Shown: piece after piece, positions 1 through 5,869 of the stretch
Position numbering within the stretch: position 1 is the first letter of the stretch
Layout of the letters: each line of letters opens with the position of its first letter
Origin: Acidobacteriota bacterium
GTDB lineage: Bacteria; Acidobacteriota; Terriglobia; Terriglobales; Acidobacteriaceae
DNA length: 5,924 bases
Assembly (NCBI GenBank): GCA_021810175.1
Contig: JAJZJJ010000219.1
Coordinates: 1-5,924, forward strand
Direction of reading: 5' to 3'
Notes under the pieces: generated by a model
What the model saw: only the letters and a program-made list of their open reading frames with translations
What the model was told of the DNA's origin: nothing
Database searches by the model: none
Position numbers and translations under genes: made by a program

Positions 1-1047
1 GATGGTGCTCGCGTACTGCATACGGGTGGTCCCGATCACGCCCACGGTCCCAAGATGCTCCTGCCCTCGACGGGCCGGAGCGGCGACGAGCACCAGGTCG
101 CGCATTTCCGGAATGGTTTCTTCCAGTCCGACGACGACTCGTACGGAAGTGTTGTTGCTGTTGACGTAGGCGTTCAGCAGATCGATGACGCGCTGCTTCT
201 CTTCCAGGGCGAGGAAGATCTGGCGCAAATGCTTGCTGTCCGCTTCGCTGTCCATCAGATTGGCCACGCCTTCGACAAAAACGGATTTGTCCTGCACCGT
301 ACGGTCCATGGCGCACTTTTCCCAAAGCTCTTCGAGCGAGCGCAGAATCCTGTTGTATTCACTCCGCTCCCGCTCCATGCGGCGGCCCAGTTCCTGGCGA
401 ATGCGCTCCAGGGTCCATCCATGGAAGTTCGTGTTCAGATAATTTGCGGCGGTTTCAAGTTCGACGGCCGTAAGGTCGCGCTGGAGCGTCATAAGACGAT
501 CGCGGACGGACCCGGCGGTGGTTACGAGAACGGTCAACACGCGTGCGGGAGAAAGGCGCACAAAATGCACATGCTCCAGCAGCTCGCGTTCTCCGGGAGC
601 GGTCAAAGCAAGACCAACGCCCCCGGACAACAGGGCGAGAATATGCGAGGTGCGGGCAAAAAAGTCCGTCGCGCTCGCGACTCCGGTAAATGTCTCTTCA
701 ATCTGCTCGCGCGTGGGCTGCGGCAGCGCCTTCGGCGGGGAAGACATGCGATGAAGAAGCTGTTCCACGTAGAAGCGAAACGCCTGTGCCGTCGGGACGC
801 GTCCGGCGGAGGTATGCGGCTGCTCCAGATAGCCGGATTCGGACAGGTCGGCCATGACATTGCGGACGGTCGCCGCGCTCAGGCCTTCGCGGTTCTGCTG
901 GCGGGCAATGGCCTGGGAAGCGACGGGATCCCCGTTGGCGATGTAGTTTTCGACAATGGCGGTCAGCACCAGACCTTCGCGCGCGCCAAGCCGCGCAACA
1001 TCATGCGACTGGTCCGAAGGTTTCCTTCTGTTTGCGCCGGTGTCCAT
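1..1047 (-). CDS. hrcA: HrcA heat-inducible transcription repressor (C-terminus cut by window edge)
   Basis: HrcA represses class I heat-shock genes (groESL, dnaK operons) by binding CIRCE operators, with its folding state monitored by GroEL. The visible 349 codons start at an ATG preceded in frame by a TGA ten bases upstream, so no longer start is possible. Residues about 22-90 form the N-terminal winged helix: the recognition part reads SAATVRNVMADLSESGYLEQ (residues 58-75 plus flank), followed by the family hallmark PHTSAGRVPT (78-87). Residues about 115-349 match the GAF-like/dimerisation half, with family-style segments NYLN (203-206), FVEGVANL (257-264) and GTVGVIGTTRMQY near the edge. 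Typical HrcA proteins end shortly after this motif, so probably only about 15-25 residues are missing. No strong Shine-Dalgarno is visible. It lies 105 bp downstream of the AI-2E gene on the same strand. grpE or dnaK often follow hrcA but would be outside the window. Identification is firm. Confidence 0.97.
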   Translation of the reverse strand, partial: MDTGANRRKPSDQSHDVARLGAREGLVLTAIVENYIANGDPVASQAIARQQNREGLSAATVRNVMADLSESGYLEQPHTSAGRVPTAQAFRFYVEQLLHRMSSPPKALPQPTREQIEETFTGVASATDFFARTSHILALLSGGVGLALTAPGERELLEHVHFVRLSPARVLTVLVTTAGSVRDRLMTLQRDLTAVELETAANYLNTNFHGWTLERIRQELGRRMERERSEYNRILRSLEELWEKCAMDRTVQDKSVFVEGVANLMDSEADSKHLRQIFLALEEKQRVIDLLNAYVNSNNTSVRVVVGLEETIPEMRDLVLVAAPARRGQEHLGTVGVIGTTRMQYASTI

Positions 1048-1054
1048 ACAAGTT

Positions 1055-1083
1055 CATATCTCACGTTTAGTTGCAGGCGTCAA
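1055..1083 (-). promoter_or_regulatory. Possible sigma-70-like promoter just before hrcA
   Basis: On the minus strand TTGACG (1083 to 1078) is followed after 17 bases by GATATG (1060 to 1055). The -35 is a good match and the -10 is poor. Transcription from it would begin within a few bases of the hrcA ATG at 1047, giving an almost leaderless mRNA, consistent with the lack of a clear ribosome-binding site. No CIRCE inverted repeat overlaps it. Weak, positional evidence only. Confidence 0.3.
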
Positions 1084-1084
1084 G

Positions 1085-1145
1085 CCAAGACGCAAAGCCA
1101 GGACGCAAACCAGGACGCAAACCAGGACGCAAACCAGAACGCAAA
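1085..1145. repeat. Five-copy 12-bp tandem repeat upstream of hrcA
   Basis: Unit CCAGGACGCAAA on the plus strand (TTTGCGTCCTGG in the sense of hrcA). Copies lie at 1085-1096 (one change, CCAAGACGCAAA), 1098-1109, 1110-1121 and 1122-1133 (three exact copies) and 1134-1145 (one change, CCAGAACGCAAA). One extra G at 1097 separates the first two copies. The array fills most of the gap between the AI-2E stop codon and the hrcA promoter region, and the bases just beyond it, over the candidate -35, resemble a sixth decayed copy. It could be a replication-slippage minisatellite or a set of stacked binding sites. Confidence 0.93.
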
Positions 1146-1152
1146 GCGGGAT

Positions 1153-2235
1153 TCAATGCGTTTCTTTCCCTATGCCGGGCGGCGGGGTAACCGGCACGTC
1201 GGGACTTCCTGAAATGCTGATCCTTCTCCACAGAATGCGCAGGGTGGCAATGAGTGGGACGGAGATCAGCGCTCCCACCACACCGGCGATTTCCGCGCCA
1301 GCCAGCACGCCGAAAATCTGCACCACGGGAGAGACCTCCAGGGACTTGCCCATGATCCTGGGCGCGTTGACATAGTCCTGCACCAACCGCCAGCACCCGA
1401 GAAAAATAAACAGGACGAGCATGTGAGGGTAGCTCGACAAGATGGCGATGACAAAGACCGTGAGCGCCGCCAGGGCCGGACCTACGACCGGAACAAACTC
1501 GAACATACCCGCGAGCGGGCCGAGAAGAAATGCATACGGGACCTTCATGAGACTTAGCCCCGTGGTATAGGCGACAAAGGTAAGCAGCGCGAGAGTCAAC
1601 TGCGCCCGGATATAGCTGCCGAGCATCATGTCAATATCGCCGACGATGCCGCGGAGGGTCCATCGCTCCTGCGAATTCCGTCCGGCATCCACCAGGCCGT
1701 TGGCCATCGCACGGCCGTCCTTTAGAAAAAACAGGCTGAGGATCGGAATCAGAACCAGCCACCAGATGTGCCGCGCCGGTTCGGCCAGCCTCGCTCCCAA
1801 CATTTTTCCGTAGCCAAGGATCTGGCCGCGGTGAGAAATGAGGAATTCCTGAATCTCCGCCTGGGTTGCGCCGCTCCATCCGCGCCTGTTGCCCACTTGC
1901 GAAACCAATTGGCCGGAACCCATCCGGTCGAGCAAGATGGGCAGGCTTTGCACCAGGGACTTTCCTTCCCGCGCGATCCGGGGACCGATGATGAAGCCGA
2001 GGCCGATGAGCAGAGCGACCAGCAGCAGATAGACCGCCGCAATCGCGGGGATTCTCCCATGCAGCGGATGCTGCAGCACCAGCACCAAGGGCTCCACGAA
2101 ATAGGCGAACAGCGTGGCGAAAACGAACAGCGTAATGGTTTCGCGGGCGCCATAGAGGAAGGCGATGCCCAGGACAAATATCAAAGCCGTAAAAAGGACG
2201 CGCGCGGCTTTCGGATCCCAGAATTTAGAGAGCAC
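1153..2235 (-). CDS. AI-2E/PerM-family membrane transporter
   Basis: Polytopic inner-membrane protein of the AI-2E transporter (PerM/TqsA/YdbI) family, 360 residues, a normal length. Members have been linked to export of small molecules such as autoinducer-2 or to sodium/proton exchange; the substrate here cannot be read from sequence. Hydrophobic segments fall near residues 12-29, 34-55, 63-84, 157-171, 211-230, 234-266, 270-284 and 303-335. The soluble part around 90-155 between the third and fourth segments is typical. Family signatures are YIRAQ (208-212), EFVPVVGP (246-253) and the C-terminal APRIMGKSLEVSP (291-303) with the glycine-rich stretch GAEIAGVVGALISVP (313-327). The tail after 340 is short and proline-rich. 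The start is GTG, with TGA two codons upstream in frame and AAGGA 12 bases before it, a rather long spacing. It sits between the aldolase terminator and hrcA, and no terminator separates it from hrcA, so read-through into hrcA is possible. Family call is secure; substrate unknown. Confidence 0.93.
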   Translation of the reverse strand: MLSKFWDPKAARVLFTALIFVLGIAFLYGARETITLFVFATLFAYFVEPLVLVLQHPLHGRIPAIAAVYLLLVALLIGLGFIIGPRIAREGKSLVQSLPILLDRMGSGQLVSQVGNRRGWSGATQAEIQEFLISHRGQILGYGKMLGARLAEPARHIWWLVLIPILSLFFLKDGRAMANGLVDAGRNSQERWTLRGIVGDIDMMLGSYIRAQLTLALLTFVAYTTGLSLMKVPYAFLLGPLAGMFEFVPVVGPALAALTVFVIAILSSYPHMLVLFIFLGCWRLVQDYVNAPRIMGKSLEVSPVVQIFGVLAGAEIAGVVGALISVPLIATLRILWRRISISGSPDVPVTPPPGIGKETH

Positions 2236-2456
2236 GTGTCACCCGGATCCTTTGAAATGGACAGTTGTCCGTTGGTTCGCCAGCTCAGGTTATGGCTTCC
2301 CCGCTCGGGGCATCCCGGCGGGGCAAAGTACGGGTTGATGAGACGAGGGAAAAGCGGGGGCGGTTGTATGGCCGGCCCCGGTTTGCCGTCCGCAGGCTCA
2401 AACGCGATGGAACCTGATCGCTCTCGAGCAACAGGCGAGAAGCGCGCGGTTCAAGC
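2236..2456. other. Non-coding gap upstream of the AI-2E gene
   Basis: Together with the terminator at its right side this is a 295-bp gap with no convincing gene; short frames crossing it have no recognisable protein character. It should contain the AI-2E promoter, but I see no convincing -35/-10 pair. Visible structures are the small inverted repeat GGACAGTTGTCC (2259-2270, arms of five bases) about 25 bases before the GTG start, and a GC-rich hairpin with CCCCGC (2299-2304) pairing GCGGGG (2318-2323). Neither can be assigned a role. Confidence 0.5.
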
Positions 2457-2485
2457 GGAAAACGGGACTGCGGCGCAGTCCCGTT
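2457..2485 (-). terminator. Rho-independent terminator after the aldolase gene
   Basis: A perfect 11-bp inverted repeat, AACGGGACTGC (2461-2471) and GCAGTCCCGTT (2475-2485), with a three-base loop. Read on the minus strand, the stem ends directly in a short run of four T (two inside the stem) followed by CCGC. It begins 45 bases after the aldolase stop codon, the right place and orientation to end the rph-aldolase transcript. The T tract is short, so efficiency is uncertain. Confidence 0.72.
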
Positions 2486-2530
2486 CAGGCACAACTTGAG
2501 TCAGCGATCGTTCTTGCGAAGCGCGGGTGA

Positions 2531-3523
2531 CTACATGGCGAATCGTTCCGTCCACGGAGTCGCGGCCTTCAGCGCTTCATTCACATTGTTGATGTTTCTG
2601 ACTCCCTCATCCTCCAGCCATTTCTCAAACGCCTTGGCGCCCTGCTTGGCATAGACGGGAATTCCGTCTTTCCAGGTCGCGCGGCCGCAGAGCACGCCAT
2701 TGAATTTCGCTCCGGATTCGGCAGCCAGTTGGAGAGTCTCAATGAACACAGGATTCGATACGCCTGCCGAGAGATAAATGAACGGCTTGCTGGAGGCTTC
2801 CGCGGCATGACGGAAATGCTCAAGAGCCTGGGCGCGGGTGTACGCCGAAGCGCCCTTGCATGCCCTGGTTCCCTCCACATACTCCATCTGGATGGGGACT
2901 TCGACCTTCAACACGTCGACGCCATATTTCTCTTTGGTGAATTCGGCCATGGAGCCGCGGGTGATCTCCGGCTTCTTTCTTGCATACTCGATGGCCTTCT
3001 CGTCGCCGCCCTCCGCATCGTAGCCAACGAACTCCAGAAAGAAGGCGATATCGTTCGCCCGGCACTCATCGCCGATGCGCTCGATGAAGGCATGCTTGAC
3101 GTCGTTGATTTCCTTTTTTTCGAAAGGGGTGTAATAGAGCAGCACCTTGACGCAGTCCGCGCCTTCCTGCTTCAGGCGGCGCACCGACCAGTGGTCGAGC
3201 AGGTCCGGCAGACGGCCCGGCTCCGACGCATCGTATCCGGTCTTTTCATAGGCCAGCAGGAGTCCCTTGCCGTTGCGCTTCTTGCAGGCAGGAAGGCCAA
3301 ACTCCGGATCGAGCAAAATCGCCGACGCATGGCGCGTCAGAACTTGCGTCACGAGTTCTTTAAACTCCACCAGCGCGTGGTCGTCTACCTCGGAACCTCT
3401 TTCTTTGGCCAGCGACTTCTTCAGCGATCCGCGCTGATCCATTGCGGCGGCCGCAATCACGCCGCGCTCATCGGAGACGGCCTTCATACCGGCCAGTTTG
3501 CCGGGGGTAAGTTTCATCGTCAT
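2531..3523 (-). CDS. LacD-like class I aldolase (tagatose 1,6-bisphosphate aldolase family)
   Basis: Class I (Schiff-base) aldolase of the DeoC/LacD family, 330 residues, cytosolic. LacD splits tagatose 1,6-bisphosphate into dihydroxyacetone phosphate and glyceraldehyde 3-phosphate; relatives act on other ketose phosphates, including sulfofructose phosphate (YihT). Visible family elements in barrel order are AMDQRGSLKK (27-36), SAILLDPEFG (67-76), GADCVKVLLYY (121-131, Lys126), FFLEF (161-165, Glu164), LKVEVP (205-210), YLSAGVS (250-256) and GVLCGRATWKDG (276-287). Lys206 aligns with the Schiff-base lysine of LacD (Lys205 in Staphylococcus), and Asp29 and Glu164 sit where LacD has active-site acids, so it looks catalytically intact. 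The ATG at 3523 has AGAGGAG four bases upstream; a second ATG two codons later is a less well placed alternative. There are no lac or tagatose genes nearby. It follows rph by 95 bp and ends before a terminator, so co-transcription with rph is possible. Family certain, exact substrate not. Confidence 0.93.
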   Translation of the reverse strand: MTMKLTPGKLAGMKAVSDERGVIAAAAMDQRGSLKKSLAKERGSEVDDHALVEFKELVTQVLTRHASAILLDPEFGLPACKKRNGKGLLLAYEKTGYDASEPGRLPDLLDHWSVRRLKQEGADCVKVLLYYTPFEKKEINDVKHAFIERIGDECRANDIAFFLEFVGYDAEGGDEKAIEYARKKPEITRGSMAEFTKEKYGVDVLKVEVPIQMEYVEGTRACKGASAYTRAQALEHFRHAAEASSKPFIYLSAGVSNPVFIETLQLAAESGAKFNGVLCGRATWKDGIPVYAKQGAKAFEKWLEDEGVRNINNVNEALKAATPWTERFAM

Positions 3524-3618
3524 TGCACTCCTCTGGTCGATTCTGTTCCGACTATGATTCTACCGGCTTTTCCGTGCCGCATTCACAACTCGTATTCAGT
3601 TTCGTCAGGTTCAATCCA

Positions 3619-4389
3619 TTACCTGGCCTGCGCAGCCGGCGAAACGAGGGAGAGCAGGAGCGATCGCTGGGCATGCATCAATTCCCGCGTTCCCTTCAGC
3701 GCCAGGTCAAGGAGCGCCAGGTGCTGTTCGCGGGAAAACGTGTTGTGCTCGGCCGTGGCCTGCACTTCGACCAGTTCGCCGCCCTCGGTCATCACAACGT
3801 TCATATCGACATCGGCGCGTGCATCTTCCTCGTAGGCGAGATCGAGCAGCGCAGAGCCCTCGACCAGGCCCACGCTGGTGGCCGCAATCAAAAAGCGCAT
3901 GGGAGAACTGGCCAGCACTTTGGAAGCGACCAGCCTGTCGAGCGCGATCGCCAGCGCCGCAGCCGCGCCGGTGATCGCGGCGGTCCGGGTGCCTCCATCC
4001 GCCTGCAGAACGTCGCAGTCCAGAATGACGGTGCGCTCACCGAGCGCCTTCAGGTCCACAGCGGCACGCAGGGAGCGGCCAATCAGCCGCTGAATTTCAT
4101 GGGTCCGTCCTCCCACCTTGCCGCGTTCACTCTCGCGCGCGGTGCGCGTCAGGGTAGCGCGGGGCAGCATGCCGTACTCGGCGGTGACCCAGCCCTGGCC
4201 CCGGTTGCGCAGCCAACCCGGGACGCCGTTTTCCACGGTGGCATTGCAGAGTACGCGAGTGTGGCCGAGCTCGATGAGCACAGAGCCCTCGGCGGTTGGA
4301 ATGAAGCCGGGAGTGAAGCGAAGCGGACGAAGTTCATCGAGCGCACGGTCGCCGGGACGGAAATAGGGATGGGAAGCGGAAGACGCCAT
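3619..4389 (-). CDS. rph: Ribonuclease PH
   Basis: RNase PH is a phosphate-dependent 3'-to-5' exoribonuclease that trims tRNA precursors and works as a ring of six subunits. The 256-residue protein matches the family closely: an N-terminal R-P-G-D-R-x-x-D-E-L-R-P segment (11-22), [16 protein letters not shown] (64-79), the GGRT phosphate-binding arginine (Arg95), [12 protein letters not shown] (98-109), [15 protein letters not shown] (123-137, Arg135), and the metal/catalytic segment [21 protein letters not shown] (181-201). The open frame continues 36 codons upstream to 4497, but those residues are unlike the family. The chosen ATG at 4389 gives the standard N-terminus and has GGAAG four bases upstream. 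The gene heads the minus-strand block and diverges from the histidine kinase gene. A -10-like TACAAT and a palindrome lie right at its start. Identification is secure, start quite sure. Confidence 0.98.
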   Translation of the reverse strand: MASSASHPYFRPGDRALDELRPLRFTPGFIPTAEGSVLIELGHTRVLCNATVENGVPGWLRNRGQGWVTAEYGMLPRATLTRTARESERGKVGGRTHEIQRLIGRSLRAAVDLKALGERTVILDCDVLQADGGTRTAAITGAAAALAIALDRLVASKVLASSPMRFLIAATSVGLVEGSALLDLAYEEDARADVDMNVVMTEGGELVEVQATAEHNTFSREQHLALLDLALKGTRELMHAQRSLLLSLVSPAAQAR

Positions 4390-4400
4390 GGAGCTTCCAT
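4388..4400. repeat. Palindrome A (ATGGA-N3-TCCAT) across the rph start
   Basis: ATGGAGCTTCCAT is a perfect inverted repeat with five-base arms and a three-base centre. It overlaps the rph start codon (4387-4389 on the minus strand) and abuts a -10-like hexamer. Almost the same sequence recurs at 4496-4508. A protein bound here would block rph. The partial overlap with coding and ribosome-binding sequence means chance cannot be ruled out for this copy alone. Confidence 0.5.
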
Positions 4401-4404
4401 TGTA
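4399..4404 (-). promoter_or_regulatory. -10-like hexamer TACAAT before rph
   Basis: On the minus strand TACAAT (4404 to 4399) differs from the sigma-70 consensus by one base. Its 3' end is nine bases before the rph ATG, so transcription would start almost at the ATG. No acceptable -35 is visible 16-18 bases upstream, which keeps this weak. Confidence 0.25.
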
Positions 4405-4495
4405 ATGAAGCCGCGCGGAAGCGGGAGTGCGGGCCGGACCTGTCGTGGCCGCTCCTTGGCAAAAGCCGGACGGCGGCCGCGAGAGAACAAAAAGC

Positions 4496-4508
4496 ATGGA
4501 CGTTCCAT
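4496..4508. repeat. Palindrome B (ATGGA-N3-TCCAT)
   Basis: ATGGACGTTCCAT, perfect five-base arms around CGT, 11 of 13 bases identical to the palindrome at 4388-4400 and 108 bases from it. It lies outside any gene, roughly 155 bases upstream of the predicted sigma-54 start site, a usual distance for an enhancer-binding-protein site. Candidate operator or upstream activating sequence; the cognate protein is not shown by sequence. Confidence 0.55.
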
Positions 4509-4584
4509 TTTGAAACAGACTTCATTCCTTTGGTAACCCGAAGGGCCTGTGGCGGCCGCTTCCGCGCGATTGAAATCTTTAACT

Positions 4585-4599
4585 TGGAAGATAGTTCCA
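4585..4599. repeat. Looser inverted repeat TGGAA-N5-TTCCA
   Basis: TGGAA (4585-4589), GATAG, TTCCA (4595-4599). It shares the TGGA/TCCA arms of the two palindromes but has a wider centre, and it lies about 65 bases upstream of the predicted sigma-54 start. It may be a third, weaker site for the same regulator or a coincidence. Confidence 0.35.
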
Positions 4600-4632
4600 G
4601 TTCGGCACCTGGCCGGACGAAGCAGCGCAGGA

Positions 4633-4648
4633 TGGGACCTTTTTTGCA
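4633..4648 (+). promoter_or_regulatory. Candidate sigma-54 (-24/-12) promoter for the histidine kinase gene
   Basis: TGGGACC, TTTT, TTGCA. The sigma-54 consensus is TGGCACG-N4-TTGCW. The invariant GG (4634-4635) and GC (4646-4647) are present with exactly ten bases between them, the downstream TTGCA is perfect, and only two of the seven upstream bases differ. It points toward the kinase gene, with a predicted start near 4659 and a leader of about 98 bases to the ATG at 4757. A sigma-54 promoter requires an enhancer-binding activator, fitting the palindromes upstream. No good sigma-70 alternative is seen on this strand. Confidence 0.6.
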
Positions 4649-4756
4649 CGAAGACCGGGAAAGGGATTGCCCGAAACGGGAATGGCGCCGATAGAACAAA
4701 CAGTTGGGAACGCACTGCCTATTCGTTGGAACGTCCTGGAAGGAGCACCGGCCGCC

Positions 4757-5869
4757 ATGAAATCCGCCCCCCATCTTCTGTCCGAGAGAGAGGTATCGGA
4801 GCCGCGAACGAAGACAACGTATTCTGCCGCCAGTCTGCTCGCGCACGATGTACGCAACTGGCTGACGGTCCTGCACATGTATTGCGATCTGCTCGGGACC
4901 TGCGGGCAGCGAGACGCGCGATATCCAGAGTGGACCCGCGAACTATCGGCTGCGCTGCGGCGCGGCGAGGAACTGGTGGAATCGCTGCTCGAGCATGCCC
5001 AAGCTACGCACGGGCCAGAAGGGATGCTGCGCCGGACTTGTCTTGCGCCCGCGCATTCCCGCAAGGACCCTTCGGCGACCGGTTCCGCTGGCGGCAACCC
5101 TGTGGATTTGGCGGCCGCGGTGGCGAATCGATTGCCCACATTGCAGCGGATGGCCGGGCCCAGGATCCAGGTGAACCTGCAGGCGGAAAGCGGAGGAGCC
5201 CGCGCCGCCATTTCAGAAAGCGATTTCGATCGTATCCTCCAGAACCTGTTTCAGAATGCGAGGGAAGCCATGCCACAGGGCGGCCAGCTTGGGATTGAGC
5301 TTTCGCTGCTGCACACAGCGCGGGCGGGCGCGGAGGAACGGAGTTCCCGTATGGTGGTGCTCCGGATATCGGATACGGGCCCCGGCATCCCTTCCACTCT
5401 GCTTGACCGGATTTTTGAGCCTGGAATCTCGGGGAAAAAGATCTGCCCGCAGGACCGCACGGAGCACGGGCTCGGTCTCGCCGTCGTTCGCGATCTGACT
5501 CTGCGCGCCGGCGGCGCTGTACGTGTGCGGTCCCTTCCAGGCGGTGGCGCCTGCTTGGAAGTGGAGCTTCCCGCAGCGCGGGTTGTCTCTTCGCAAGCCA
5601 CGGACGCCGCGCTTCCAGAATCGCGCGGGCGGGGAACGCGGCCACTCCGTGAAGGAGGCCGCGAGGATTGCGCGCCGCAGGCAATGGAACGCCCCGGCAG
5701 CTCCAGGCCGCCAGCGGGCGACACGCGTTTGCCCAGCCCTGCGGCCAAAGCCGGGGGAAGCACACGACGGAGTTTCCGCCCGCCTGAGAAGGGGGATAGC
5801 TCCTCGCCTGACTTTCCGGCCTCTCAAAATTGCTCTGCTACTTCGAAAGGAACCCGCGTAAGATGCTAA
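4757..5869 (+). CDS. Cytosolic sensor histidine kinase (HisKA/HATPase_c) with low-complexity C-terminal tail
   Basis: Two-component kinase that should autophosphorylate a histidine and pass the phosphate to a response regulator. With the ATG at 4757 it has 370 residues. The H-box is LLAHDVRNWLTVL (27-39, phospho-acceptor His30). The ATPase half runs about 115-272: N-box LQNLFQNAREAM (161-172; Asn163, Asn167), G1 ISDTGPGIP (204-212, Asp206), F-box-like IFEPGISGKK (219-228), G2 EHGLGLAVV (236-244). There is no signal peptide, membrane segment, PAS or GAF domain, and His30 is almost at the N-terminus, so any signal must come from a partner. Residues about 275-370 are an Arg/Pro/Ser/Gly-rich tail with no recognised domain. 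The chosen ATG has GGAAGGAG 11 bases upstream; the frame stays open to a TTG at 4667 and an ATG at 4682, which lack a good site. A sigma-54-like promoter precedes it, and its stop overlaps the next start. The family is secure; the signal is unknown. NtrB-like partnership with an NtrC-type regulator is a guess. Confidence 0.9.
   Translation: MKSAPHLLSEREVSEPRTKTTYSAASLLAHDVRNWLTVLHMYCDLLGTCGQRDARYPEWTRELSAALRRGEELVESLLEHAQATHGPEGMLRRTCLAPAHSRKDPSATGSAGGNPVDLAAAVANRLPTLQRMAGPRIQVNLQAESGGARAAISESDFDRILQNLFQNAREAMPQGGQLGIELSLLHTARAGAEERSSRMVVLRISDTGPGIPSTLLDRIFEPGISGKKICPQDRTEHGLGLAVVRDLTLRAGGAVRVRSLPGGGACLEVELPAARVVSSQATDAALPESRGRGTRPLREGGREDCAPQAMERPGSSRPPAGDTRLPSPAAKAGGSTRRSFRPPEKGDSSSPDFPASQNCSATSKGTRVRC

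Larger units (their letters stand above)
4390..4756. other. Divergent regulatory region between rph and the histidine kinase gene
   Basis: A 367-bp non-coding stretch between two divergent genes. I see no gene in it: frames that cross it are upstream extensions of rph or of the kinase, without family resemblance. It holds the two ATGGA-N3-TCCAT palindromes, two looser relatives (TGGAA-N5-TTCCA at 4585-4599, and GGAACGTCC at 4728-4736, the reverse complement of GGACGTTCC at 4498-4506), the sigma-54-like element at 4633-4648 and the kinase ribosome-binding site at 4738-4745. It is locally more AT-rich near 4501-4600 than the surrounding genes. Confidence 0.7.

Noticed and set aside
1085..1145. 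CRISPR-like array
   Set aside because: Units are 12 bp in direct contact with no spacers, so this is a simple tandem repeat.
55..1212. Long plus-strand open frame of 385 codons opposite hrcA
   Set aside because: It is the antisense of a clear HrcA; its protein has no family character, and its repetitive QDAN segment is just the 12-bp tandem repeat read as codons.
2299..2323. GC-rich hairpin CCCCGC/GCGGGG as a terminator
   Set aside because: Six-base stem with a 13-base loop and no T run on either strand; a real terminator already lies at 2457-2485.
3528..3534. GCACTC near the aldolase start as half of a CIRCE element
   Set aside because: It is the complement of the AGAGGAG ribosome-binding site with its flank; there is no matching GAGTGC arm nine bases away.
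3557..3562. TAGAAT on the minus strand as a -10 box for the aldolase
   Set aside because: The nearest -35-like hexamer (TTGTGA) is 20 bases away, too far; not supported enough to list as a promoter.
2729..3835. Plus-strand open frame of 368 codons opposite the aldolase and the end of rph
   Set aside because: Runs antisense across two well-identified genes and the gap between them; a GC-rich shadow frame.
4390..4497. 36-codon N-terminal extension of RNase PH
   Set aside because: Extension is unlike RNase PH, whose normal N-terminus begins at the ATG at 4389 with a GGAAG upstream.
3523..4536. Plus-strand open frame of 337 codons opposite rph
   Set aside because: Antisense to a highly conserved RNase PH, with no recognisable domain.
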